Positions 8,710-15,052 of a DNA stretch of 36,486 bases are shown here, in pieces (the first letter of the stretch is position 1; each line of letters starts with the position of its first letter). The notes beneath the pieces are model-generated. The model was not told where the DNA came from and ran no database searches. It saw only the letters and a program-made list of their open reading frames with translations. Made by a program: the position numbers and the translations under genes. The stretch is from the NCBI GenBank assembly GCA_030016385.1, contig JASEJN010000035.1, forward strand, positions 1-36,486, written 5' to 3'. The DNA comes from Clostridiales bacterium. Its GTDB lineage: Bacteria > Bacillota > Clostridia > Clostridiales > Oxobacteraceae.

Positions 8710-9141
8710 TTATTTTAAATTATTTTTCATTCTTTCAATATATGAGGATAGATTATCAATTTCCTCCTGCGTAAAACCGTTCAAAAGGATAGCTTCCGTA
8801 TTTTTAATGTCATTCATTATTTCCTGGTGCAGAGCTAAAGCCTTTGGAGTAAGTACAAGTTTTTTTAACCGCGCATCATCTGAAACACCGTGCCGCTCAA
8901 TCAGCCCTTTTTGCTCCATTAGTTTAATTACCTTGGATATGGTGGATCTTGTTGTGGAAAATTTTTCTTCCAAATCCTTTTGAAAAACATCCTTGTCCGG
9001 GTTATCCGCAATATATGCGATAATCCAGCCGTTTGCCCCTGTAACACTCTTTGCATATTGAAAAGTGGCCGAGTTTTCCACATGACGCCTTAGCAGGTTT
9101 GAAAGACTACGGATTTCTCCACCTATTATTTTTTTATGCAC
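8710..9141 (-). CDS. MarR family transcriptional regulator
   Basis: This is a winged-helix regulator of the MarR family. The recognition region reads DVFQKDLEEKFSTTRSTISKVIKLMEQKGLI, followed by the wing with SDDARLKKLVLTPKA, the usual DxRxxxxxLT signature. It is the first gene of a unit with the two ABC half-transporters and probably represses them and itself, releasing DNA on binding a ligand. Start choice: a GTG at 9141 has AGGAGG 9 nt upstream, giving 143 aa. An upstream ATG at 9189 would add 16 residues but lies inside the promoter palindrome and has no ribosome site. The N-terminus VHKKIIGGEIRSLSN then fits the family. Confidence 0.9.
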   Translation of the reverse strand: MHKKIIGGEIRSLSNLLRRHVENSATFQYAKSVTGANGWIIAYIADNPDKDVFQKDLEEKFSTTRSTISKVIKLMEQKGLIERHGVSDDARLKKLVLTPKALALHQEIMNDIKNTEAILLNGFTQEEIDNLSSYIERMKNNLK

Positions 9142-9160
9142 GCAATAAGCCCTCCTTTTC

Positions 9161-9199
9161 ATAATGTTGTATGTCAAACTGTATGACATACAACATTAT
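9161..9199. promoter_or_regulatory. Long perfect palindrome, probable MarR autoregulatory operator
   Basis: ATAATGTTGTATGTCA (9161-9176) is the exact reverse complement of 9184-9199, with a 7-nt centre. It overlaps the -10 box and transcription start region of the marR promoter, the typical position of a MarR operator. Confidence 0.75.
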
Positions 9200-9223
9200 A
9201 ATGTGTTACATTTGTTTTGTAAA
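9195..9223 (-). promoter_or_regulatory. Predicted sigma-A promoter of marR-ABC operon
   Basis: Reading the minus strand, TTTACA (9223-9218), a 17-nt spacer and TATAAT (9200-9195). The -10 box lies within the 9161-9199 palindrome. Confidence 0.75.
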
Positions 9224-9282
9224 TAGATATTTACTAAAATAATATGGTGATATACAATCAATTTTAGATAATTATTTGATGA

Positions 9283-9496
9283 ATTGTCCCCGCATCTAAA
9301 AGATATTTCAGATATTTATGTGCCTGAGCCTTAGAGCAGTCATTGCCCTTCAAAAATTTCCATTCTAAAATGAGAAGAATTATATTGCAATAGTGGTCTG
9401 CTACAATCTCAGAGGGTTTCGTCGAGAGAAGCCTAAACATAGTACCGGAAAAAGCGTCTAATGTCCGCTCCTCTGGTTATTTTTTTGTAATATCAT
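9283..9496 (-). pseudogene. TetR family regulator pseudogene (internal deletion of ~365 bp)
   Basis: Nucleotide comparison shows a decayed duplicate of the intact TetR gene at 11041-11619. The 3' part (9290-9410) matches 11053-11178 (for example GTGCCTGAGCCTT is identical). The 5' part (9412-9496) matches 11517-11619 (TCGAGAG and GTACCGGAAAA are shared). The middle, including most of the ligand-binding domain, is gone. Both sides of the deletion point carry CTCA, which would fit slippage between short repeats. The remaining reading frame is also shifted after the start. Homology continues upstream through the operator and promoter region to about 9650. No function is expected for the product. 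The operator and promoter next to it may still control the EFR1 gene. Confidence 0.85.
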
Positions 9497-9530
9497 ATTT
9501 TATAGAATACCTTTTTTACAGATTTCAAGT

Positions 9531-9552
9531 TTTTGTCTAAGCTTGAACAAAA
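9531..9552. promoter_or_regulatory. Predicted TetR operator, site A
   Basis: GTCTAAGCTTGAAC (9535-9548), flanked by TTTT and AAAA, is a near-palindrome of the form TTGTYYAANNTTGRACAA. It is shared with sites at 10497 and 11648 and lies between the TetR pseudogene and the EFR1 gene. Confidence 0.6.
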
Positions 9553-9698
9553 GCTTTTATTTGATTCTTGCTATCATTTGCATTTCAATTTATCATAAGG
9601 TATAGAAGTTTGCAACTGTCTGAAATTATTCGAATGAAAATTATTTACAAAATTAATTACAAAGATGATTCGGATGATAGATAAAGGAGGTTAAGATC

Positions 9699-10466
9699 AT
9701 GATCTTTTATTTTTCAGCGACAGGAAACAGCAAGTATGTCGCTTTGAAAATTGCGGCAGAGACAAAAGAAGAACCAATCGCCATTGCAGACTGCGTTAAA
9801 AATCAGCAGTTCACATTTGTGGTAAAGGATAAAGAAAAAATTGGATTCGTTACCCCGACCTATTTCTGGGGATTACCAACCATTGTAGGTGAATTTCTTG
9901 AAAAACTGGAACTTAAGATTCCGGATTCACACCATTCCTATATCTATCATGTAGCAACATTCGGAACAACAACCGGACAAGCCGGTCGCATGGTCGACGA
10001 GATTTTGAAAAAAAGAGGTTTATCTTTGGATGGTATGTTTAGTGTGCAGATGCCCGATACGTGGACACCAATTTTTGATCTTACCGACAAGGAAAAAATA
10101 GAGAAAATCAATCATAACGCTGAGATGCAGATCGATGAAGCGATCGAGAAGATCAAGTGGGAATTCTTCGGAGATTTCAGTTGCCGAAAGGTACCCATGT
10201 TTGCGGTTAAATTGTTTTACCCGCAGTATGAGAAACAACGGAAAACAAAGCATTTTACGGTTGGGGACAGCTGTATCGGATGTGGGCTTTGTGCAAGAAA
10301 ATGCCCGGTTGAGGCGATTGAGATGCAAGGGGGCAAGCCGGTATGGGTCAAGGAAAAGTGTACGCTCTGTCTTGGGTGCCTGCACCGCTGTCCGAAGTTT
10401 GCAATCCAATATGGAAGGAAAACCAAAAAACATGGTCAGTATGTCAATCCGAATGTAAAGATATAA
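9699..10466 (+). CDS. EFR1-family flavodoxin-ferredoxin fusion protein
   Basis: The 255-aa protein joins an N-terminal flavodoxin-like domain to a C-terminal bacterial ferredoxin. The FMN phosphate loop is SATGNSK (6-12), with TPTYFWGLP at 52-60 and a TFGTTTGQAG loop at 87-96. The ferredoxin part carries two complete [4Fe-4S] motifs, Cys192/195/198/202 and Cys221/224/227/231. It is a soluble electron-transfer protein (EFR1 family, common in anaerobes); its physiological partner is unknown. AAAGGAGG lies 9 nt before the ATG. It sits directly downstream of the duplicated TetR promoter/operator region, so it was probably the divergent target of the TetR copy that is now a pseudogene. No membrane segment or signal peptide is visible. 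Confidence 0.9.
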   Translation: MIFYFSATGNSKYVALKIAAETKEEPIAIADCVKNQQFTFVVKDKEKIGFVTPTYFWGLPTIVGEFLEKLELKIPDSHHSYIYHVATFGTTTGQAGRMVDEILKKRGLSLDGMFSVQMPDTWTPIFDLTDKEKIEKINHNAEMQIDEAIEKIKWEFFGDFSCRKVPMFAVKLFYPQYEKQRKTKHFTVGDSCIGCGLCARKCPVEAIEMQGGKPVWVKEKCTLCLGCLHRCPKFAIQYGRKTKKHGQYVNPNVKI

Positions 10467-10496
10467 AAAGAATATGTCATTGATACAGTATTTTCA

Positions 10497-10518
10497 TTTT
10501 GTTCAATATTGGACAAAA
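10497..10518. promoter_or_regulatory. Predicted TetR operator, site B
   Basis: GTTCAATATTGGAC (10501-10514), flanked by TTTT and AAAA, is one mismatch pair from a perfect palindrome and matches sites A and C. It is ~30 nt past the EFR1 stop and ~175 nt upstream of the 72-aa membrane protein gene. Confidence 0.6.
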
Positions 10519-10692
10519 CTGATTTTTTGTCACTTGTATATCTTTGAAAGAGGGCATATCATAGATTTAACACATATAAATATGTTTACATGTGTTTGCA
10601 ATTAATATTATGGATTTTCTGAATAACATTAAAGACATGCCGACCCTCTATCCCGGCAGGGACAAGGTCAATAGGGAAAGGAGGAAAAGAAA

Positions 10693-10911
10693 ATGACGGA
10701 AACTACAAAGAGCACCACAAGCGGCAAAGCCGGCAATATTCTGGGTTGGATTGGCCTGATTCTGGGCGTCATCGCCTTCTTCTGGCAACCCGTCTTCCTG
10801 GGTATCGTGGCCATCGTACTGGGCCTGATCGGCGTCTTCTCCCCGAAGAAAGTTCTGAACATCATTACCATGGTGGTGGGTGTGGTTGCCCTGATTATTG
10901 GGCTGGCATAG
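10693..10911 (+). CDS. Small Gly-rich membrane protein (72 aa)
   Basis: A polar N-terminus of ~13 residues (MTETTKSTTSGKAG) is followed by two to three hydrophobic segments rich in Gly, Ile and Val: about 15-30, 33-47 and 54-72. A charged turn, SPKK, lies at 50-53. GGAGG lies upstream of the ATG with good spacing, and codon use is regular, so the gene is probably real. The family is not recognised with confidence; similar short proteins are annotated as hypothetical or DUF4190-like membrane proteins. It ends ~60 nt before a strong hairpin and lies between the EFR1 gene and the convergent TetR gene. Confidence 0.7.
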   Translation: MTETTKSTTSGKAGNILGWIGLILGVIAFFWQPVFLGIVAIVLGLIGVFSPKKVLNIITMVVGVVALIIGLA

Positions 10912-10972
10912 TTTCGGCCCAGCCAGGACGGATTCATCTTATTAGGAGAGAAGTCTCTCCACTCCCCAGTTT

Positions 10973-11020
10973 GTCAAAGACCCTCTACGGGGGCAATGTT
11001 TCCCATAGAGGGTCTTTGAC
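10973..11020. terminator. Perfect 15-bp inverted repeat between convergent genes
   Basis: GTCAAAGACCCTCTA (10973-10987) is exactly complementary to 11006-11020 across an 18-nt loop. It separates the 72-aa gene (+) from TetR (-). No long T-run follows, so a strong structural terminator is inferred rather than shown. Confidence 0.6.
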
Positions 11021-11040
11021 TTGATTCTTGTGGTCTTCCA

Positions 11041-11619
11041 TCAATGTTTTTGCAACGCACCTAAAAGATATTTGAGGTACTCGTGTGCCTGAGCCTTGGA
11101 GCAGTTATTCCCTCTCAAAAAGCTCCATTCCAATATGAGAAAGACAGTATTGCTGTAATGGTCTGCGATAATCTCATAGGGAATTTTGTAGTGTTCCTTG
11201 CAGGAAGACTGCCGAAAAATTTCCCGCATTTGGTTATCCAGATAGCCTCGGAAATGATTCAACAGGAAAGTTCTCGTGGAGTTGAATTTAAGAATGCGTT
11301 GGATGCTTACCAGATAAGTGGATGCAAAATCATACGCGCGGTCGAAAAATATATACAGGCTTTCCTCCGGGTCAAGCTCTGCATATTGCTCAAGATGAAT
11401 ATGTTTGCCGATGGTATACCAGCAATAATTCAGCAAATCATACTTATCGTCAAAATAATTGTAAAACGTAGCGCGAGGGTAATTGCTTTTCTCACAAAGC
11501 TCGTTTACCGTGATTTCCTCAAAAGGCTTTGTCGAGAGCAGTTCAAACATCGTACCGGAAAATGCATCCAAGGTCCGTTCCGCTCCCCTGGTTGCTTTTT
11601 TTGTAAGATCGTATTTCAT
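11041..11619 (-). CDS. TetR/AcrR family transcriptional regulator
   Basis: The 192-aa protein has an N-terminal helix-turn-helix of the TetR type: ITVNELCEKSNYPRATFYNY, about residues 36-55, followed by FDDKYDLL. A helical ligand domain follows. A longer reading to 11700 (TTG-type start) would add 27 residues running through the operator. The ATG at 11619 matches the conserved MKYDLTKKATRGAERTL start and has GGGG upstream, so it is preferred. A near-identical but deleted copy lies at 9283-9496. The palindrome 33-46 nt upstream of the start, also found next to the pseudogene and after EFR1, is the likely binding site. Its divergent neighbour is a broken SDR gene, so its original target there is lost. 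It may act on the EFR1 region in trans. Confidence 0.9.
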   Translation of the reverse strand: MKYDLTKKATRGAERTLDAFSGTMFELLSTKPFEEITVNELCEKSNYPRATFYNYFDDKYDLLNYCWYTIGKHIHLEQYAELDPEESLYIFFDRAYDFASTYLVSIQRILKFNSTRTFLLNHFRGYLDNQMREIFRQSSCKEHYKIPYEIIADHYSNTVFLILEWSFLRGNNCSKAQAHEYLKYLLGALQKH

Positions 11620-11647
11620 AGATATACCCCTTTTTCGAATTTCATTA

Positions 11648-11669
11648 TTTCGTCCAAATTTGGACAAAA
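11648..11669. promoter_or_regulatory. Predicted TetR operator, site C
   Basis: GTCCAAATTTGGAC (11652-11665) is a perfect 14-bp palindrome, flanked by TTTC and AAAA. It lies just downstream of the predicted tetR promoter (-10 AGTCTA read on plus at 11704-11709; -35 TTGCAA at 11727-11732; 17-nt spacer), fitting autorepression. Confidence 0.65.
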
Positions 11670-11703
11670 GCATATTTTTGATACTTGATAACTTTTGCAT
11701 TTT

Positions 11704-11732
11704 AGTCTATCATAAAGTATGAAAGTTTGCAA
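11704..11732 (-). promoter_or_regulatory. Predicted promoter of tetR
   Basis: On the minus strand TTGCAA (11732-11727), 17-nt spacer, TAGACT (11709-11704). The same arrangement (TTGCAA-N17-TAAATT) is kept upstream of the TetR pseudogene, which supports it. Confidence 0.5.
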
Positions 11733-11751
11733 GCGTCTAATATTGTTCGTT

Positions 11752-12356
11752 AGTGTAAAACTATTGGACTTGACCTCTCAAAGGATGAGAGTTACTAAAT
11801 ATTTGGTAAAATTCTTATGGAAACCAAACCCGATATCAAACTGCTCATCAGCAATGCCGGTGTTGTCAAACGCGGCAATTTCGATGAAGCTGGGCTAAAG
11901 GGCCAATTAGATATGTGCGATTTGAATGTTAAAGGCGCTACAGCAGTGACCCATCTTTGCCTGCCCTATATGAAAAAAGGCAGCATCATTATGGAAACCT
12001 GTTCAGTTTCAGCGTTCGCGCCGAACCCACATTTAAATGTCTATAGTGCAACAAAGGCTTATCTGAAGTCTTTCTGCATAGGTTTGCGGCAGGAATTGAA
12101 GTCACGCGGTATCAATGTTTGCGCGGTCCATCTCGGTTGGATGAATACTGAAATGAACGCCGGTGCAAGAAACACAAGACATACTGATGTGTCTAATTTC
12201 CTACCGGAAGTGAACGTTAAAAAACTTGCATCAAGGTCGCTGGCAGCAGCAAGGAAGGGACGGGCTTCCTATACACAGGGCGCTTTTTATAAGTTTTACC
12301 ACTTACTGGCAAAAAATTTGCCACATACCTTAGTCGTGAAATTTTCTGCAATGTGA
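11752..12356 (+). pseudogene. N-terminally truncated short-chain dehydrogenase/reductase (SDR) remnant
   Basis: An open frame from ATG 11817 gives 179 aa with the second half of a classical SDR: LISNAG (the NAG motif), then VSAFAPNPHLNVYSATKAYLKSF with the catalytic Ser and YxxxK. The first ~75-80 residues, with the TGxxxGIG cofactor loop, are absent. In the same frame, upstream codons still read KTIGLDLSKDESY, then a TAA stop at ~11793, then IFGKILMETKPD. Homology therefore continues to about 11752 and is cut there by the TetR promoter region. No ribosome site precedes the 11817 ATG. The protein cannot bind NAD(P) and is most likely non-functional. Immediately after its stop begins a hydrogenase fragment, so both gene ends were brought together by rearrangement. 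Confidence 0.8.
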
Positions 12357-12588
12357 TTAGCGTGAAGATGGCGGCTGTATTGCTGGTGGCGGGCAACCAA
12401 AGTCCACAGTGATGAAGCTGAGGGATACGAGGGCCAAAAGAGCATCAGTCCTATATGAGGACGACCGGAAAGAACAAAGAAGAGTCAGCTACAAGAATAC
12501 TGATATAATATCTATTTATAATGGATTCTATGGAAAACCAAATTGCAAATGGATAATTAAAAGAAGGTATGTAACCTACATCTTATGA
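12353..12588 (+). pseudogene. C-terminal remnant of an [FeFe] hydrogenase
   Basis: A frame starting near 12373 reads GGCIAGGGQP, the end of the third H-cluster signature of [FeFe] hydrogenases (MACPGGCxGGGQP). It continues RAKRASVLYEDDRKEQRRVS and YKNTDIISIYNGFYGKPN, ending at TGA 12586-12588. The second part follows the family's C-terminal pattern (R-S-x-x-N-P, LYxxFxGKP, then a His-Tyr rich end). Just upstream, codons in another frame read VISVKMA, the lead-in to MACPGG, so ~10 nt are missing at the motif. The cysteine preceding Pro-Gly-Gly and several His residues are lost. Only ~75 codons of an enzyme of >400 residues remain, with no start or cofactor domains. This fills the 287-nt gap between SDR and the next gene. 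Confidence 0.75.
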
Positions 12589-12604
12589 GCAGATTACATA
12601 CCTT
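12564..12604. terminator. Hairpin terminator
   Basis: AAGGTATGTAA (12564-12574) pairs perfectly with 12594-12604 over a 19-nt loop. On the minus strand it is followed by CTTTTAATT and would terminate the gene at 12644. On the plus strand it overlaps the end of the hydrogenase remnant. Confidence 0.6.
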
Positions 12605-12643
12605 GTAAAAACTTTAGAGGAATTTAAAATTAGTAATAGAGGT

Positions 12644-13495
12644 TTAATCCTTTATAATTTCGGTCCTGTTCGGACTGTTTCGTCCTTCAAGTTCAGGAGG
12701 ACGCCCTTCCAGTGCGGCAAATGAGATTTCAATATCCTCAGTGGCTTCTTCAGGTGTCAGACAGCCTACGGTAACCATGTCGCATGGGCGAATGGTATTC
12801 CAGACAAATGTAAGCCCTACAAAAGGACTTGTTCTTCCTGCAGCCATAGGCTTGATGGTCATGACCGGTTTCTTTGCGTTCCATATGACTTTGTGTATAT
12901 ATTCCACTTCAACCTGCATTAAAAAGCCCATGCAGTTATATATCTGTATATAAGTTTGTACATCATATCCATTAAGATCCGAGTAAATGACGAGTTCAGG
13001 CATATGGCAGGACAGTCCAGGTATCATGTCATGATCCCTTATCATCTTTAAATAGTCGGGCAGTCTGTCTATGGTTTTCCTGTTCTTGTTGACCAGTTGT
13101 TCGACGGAAGAATGATGAATCAGGCATAAAGAAGCTCCATTCTTCTTGCTCAAAGCGATGGTTTTTTCTGCTTCTTTGCGTGATGCCGTATCATCATCTA
13201 CATTAATTATTGGAGTGTCGACAATTATCATGCCCTTTCCTGTGCGGTCTTCTGCTTCCTTAACGGCATCGATCAGGTGTTGATTCCCTGCAAAGGGTCC
13301 CATGATTGTGTCAACTCCTGAGCTCAAAAATATCTCAAGCATACTTGCTATGGCGTCTGTAGTGCTATTTCGCATTCTTATCATATTGTCGGCGGCAGAA
13401 CTGGTATGACTATACCCCAGTATCCAATTGGTGCCTATTACCATTCTTGACAGTGACAAGCCGGCTACTTTAGTGCGCGGAAACATTTTTACCAA
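12644..13495 (-). CDS. TIM-barrel, aldo/keto reductase-like protein of unknown function
   Basis: The 283-aa protein starts with a TTG codon that has AAGGGGG 8 nt upstream. Features resembling a distant aldo/keto reductase barrel are the opening strand LSRMVIGTN, a first-loop SSGVDTIMGP, a SLCLIHHSS strand, KPVMTIKPMAAG near residue 225, and a closing VGCLTPEEATEDIEI. The canonical catalytic Asp-Tyr-Lys-His set is not clearly present, so oxidoreductase activity is uncertain. No close family is recognised. It is a single gene between the gene-remnant region and a mobile repeat, with a hairpin terminator after it. Homologues of unknown function in carbohydrate loci are possible but not claimed. 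Confidence 0.6.
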   Translation of the reverse strand: MVKMFPRTKVAGLSLSRMVIGTNWILGYSHTSSAADNMIRMRNSTTDAIASMLEIFLSSGVDTIMGPFAGNQHLIDAVKEAEDRTGKGMIIVDTPIINVDDDTASRKEAEKTIALSKKNGASLCLIHHSSVEQLVNKNRKTIDRLPDYLKMIRDHDMIPGLSCHMPELVIYSDLNGYDVQTYIQIYNCMGFLMQVEVEYIHKVIWNAKKPVMTIKPMAAGRTSPFVGLTFVWNTIRPCDMVTVGCLTPEEATEDIEISFAALEGRPPELEGRNSPNRTEIIKD

Positions 13496-13617
13496 AATCT
13501 ATTCCCCCTTCATATTAATATTTATTGATAATACCTCTTTCTATTAGTTATAAAACAAGGATAGCAAGAGGAACATCTCTATTCTATCATAATTATTGCA
13601 AGAATACTCCGACATTT

Positions 13618-13883
13618 ATAGATAGGCTTCAATTCGTAATATGAGCTTATGTTATTTTGAACACTCATTCGCCAGATTCAAGTTTTGTAAGTTCTAAGGC
13701 CAGCAGCCTTAAGAATCCAAGAGCTTTTGAAACTCGTTTCACTCAGACAATCAAAAGCTCTAAGGATTCTTTGCAGCAGCAAAGCCAAGAACTTATCAAA
13801 ACTTTCATAATGCTCATTCGTTGCTCAAAATAACATAATCTTATTTATGCCTGATTTCATATTGCGAATCGAAGATAGATAGG
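13618..13883. mobile_element. MITE-like hairpin element, copy 1 (248 bp) with 9-bp target duplication
   Basis: The element spans 13627-13874. Its ends, CTTCAATTCGTAATATGAG and the reverse complement of CATATTGCGAATCGAAG, form terminal inverted repeats of ~19 bp. Almost the whole element is self-complementary about a centre near 13750, so each strand could fold into one long hairpin. It is flanked by a perfect 9-bp direct repeat ATAGATAGG (13618-13626 and 13875-13883). It has no coding capacity. It fills most of the gap between 13496 and 14052. Confidence 0.85.
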
Positions 13884-13908
13884 GAGATAAATTGTATCTA
13901 TTGTAATT

Positions 13909-13935
13909 TACTTAAATTATGTCATAATTTAAGTA
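13909..13935. promoter_or_regulatory. 27-bp perfect odd palindrome upstream of the nucleotide-enzyme cluster
   Basis: Left arm TACTTAAATTATG (13909-13921) is exactly complementary to 13923-13935 around a single base. A TATAAT at 13951-13956 follows 16 nt later, so the palindrome overlaps the -35 region of a possible promoter for the Nudix gene. A repressor operator or a hairpin terminator are both possible. Confidence 0.55.
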
Positions 13936-14052
13936 GAAAAAGAAGCAAGATATAATTGTATTTGACCGTAAAACAACAGATAAAGCATCTCTTATTTTTA
14001 TATAGAACAATACAGAACGTGAAACTAAGATTATTTGACGGGGGAATTCATT

Positions 14053-14481
14053 TTGATTGAAGTGAAATTTTATGAAACAGTTGATGACCGTTTGCTTAAA
14101 TTTGCGGTAATCGCGTCTAAATATCAGGGCCGGTGGATATTTTGCAAGCACAGACAGAGGGATACTTTTGAAATTCCCGGCGGACATCGGGAGCCAAATG
14201 AAGATATTCTGACCACCGCCAGAAGAGAACTGTTTGAAGAGACGGGAGCCACCGACTATTCTATAATGCCCATCTGTGTCTATTCGGTCGAGGAAAACGG
14301 TGCCGCTCCAATACATAATAAAACGTTTGGTAAGCTGTTTTTTGCAGATGTCCATGTACTGGGGCCGCTACCGGAGTTTGAAATTGAAAAAATAAAACTT
14401 TTTTATGATATGCCCTCCGAATTGACATATCCGCAAATTCAGCCCACATTGATGGACAAGGTAAAGGCGATCGTAGGTTAG
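14053..14481 (+). CDS. Nudix hydrolase
   Basis: The Nudix box is complete: GGHREPNEDILTTARREL followed by FEETGA, about residues 43-66, matching G-x5-E-x7-REUxEExGU with the metal-binding glutamates. The protein is short (142 aa), as is usual for a single-domain pyrophosphohydrolase that cleaves nucleoside diphosphate derivatives; the exact substrate is unknown. The likely start is TTG at 14053, with GGGGG 8 nt upstream; an earlier TTG at 14035 has no ribosome site. It opens a co-directional run of six genes (14053-17516), most of which act on nucleotides. The next start is 33 nt downstream. Confidence 0.88.
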   Translation: MIEVKFYETVDDRLLKFAVIASKYQGRWIFCKHRQRDTFEIPGGHREPNEDILTTARRELFEETGATDYSIMPICVYSVEENGAAPIHNKTFGKLFFADVHVLGPLPEFEIEKIKLFYDMPSELTYPQIQPTLMDKVKAIVG

Positions 14482-14514
14482 GAAGGAATATTTTAAATCG
14501 GAGGCTGTTTAAAC

Positions 14515-15006
14515 ATGATTAGCCATGAACAACAGGAAGTTATAATGCTTCTGACAGAACAGATGAAAGGGAGAAAATTGGTCTGGGCTCTGACCGGAAG
14601 TGCTAGTTTTGTTATTCAAGGCATGAGTATGCCTGTTCACGATATTGATATTCAGACGGATGATAAAAGTGCCTATGCCGTAGCGGGGCTTTTGAGGGAA
14701 TTTATCGTAAAACCGGTATGTTTTTCAACATCTGCTGCCATCCGGTCCCATTTTGGCGAATTGAATATTCATGGAGTCAAGGTTGAAATAATGGGGGCGG
14801 TTCAGAAAAGATTGCCGGATGGAGGCTGGGAAGAGCCGGTCGATGTAAATGCCATGTTGAAAAAGGTGCTTTACATGGGCGTAGAGATTCCGGTTTTGCC
14901 CCTCGAATATGAGTGCGAGGCTTACCGGAAGCTGGGCCGAATTGAAAAGGCGGACAGCATCCGGCGATTTCTGGAGCTTAAGCAGCAGTGTAGTAAACAA
15001 AGATAG
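14515..15006 (+). CDS. Nucleotidyltransferase-fold protein
   Basis: The 163-aa protein shows the Pol-beta-type nucleotidyltransferase signature: GSASFVIQGM with Gly28-Ser29, and HDIDIQ with Asp43 and Asp45 as metal ligands. A third acidic strand, HGVKVEIMG, fits the fold. The C-terminal part LEYECEAYRKLGRIEKADSI resembles the helical tail of small MNT/AbiEii-like or aminoglycoside/lincosamide nucleotidyltransferase proteins. The acceptor molecule is unknown. GGAGG lies 9 nt before the ATG. It is the second gene of the nucleotide-enzyme cluster, with no toxin-antitoxin partner of the HEPN type next to it. Confidence 0.75.
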   Translation: MISHEQQEVIMLLTEQMKGRKLVWALTGSASFVIQGMSMPVHDIDIQTDDKSAYAVAGLLREFIVKPVCFSTSAAIRSHFGELNIHGVKVEIMGAVQKRLPDGGWEEPVDVNAMLKKVLYMGVEIPVLPLEYECEAYRKLGRIEKADSIRRFLELKQQCSKQR

Positions 15007-15052
15007 ATTTTCAATGAAACGGACCAATCAACAAGGGAAAGGGGGATTTTCT

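Noticed and set aside
8710..9189. Longer MarR frame starting at ATG 9189
   Set aside because: The extra residues lie in the promoter palindrome without a ribosome site; the GTG at 9141 has AGGAGG at ideal spacing.
12357..12560. Possible group II intron end or insertion-sequence end
   Set aside because: The purine-rich stretch looked intron-like, but reading it as codons gives a recognisable hydrogenase C-terminus, which explains it better.
13618..13883. CRISPR-like repeat or small RNA gene
   Set aside because: The repeats are inverted rather than direct and spaced, and the flanking 9-bp duplication identifies an inserted element instead.
13912..14355. 147-codon frame on the minus strand opposite the Nudix gene
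   Set aside because: It overlaps a gene with an intact Nudix box, has no ribosome site and encodes no recognisable domain.
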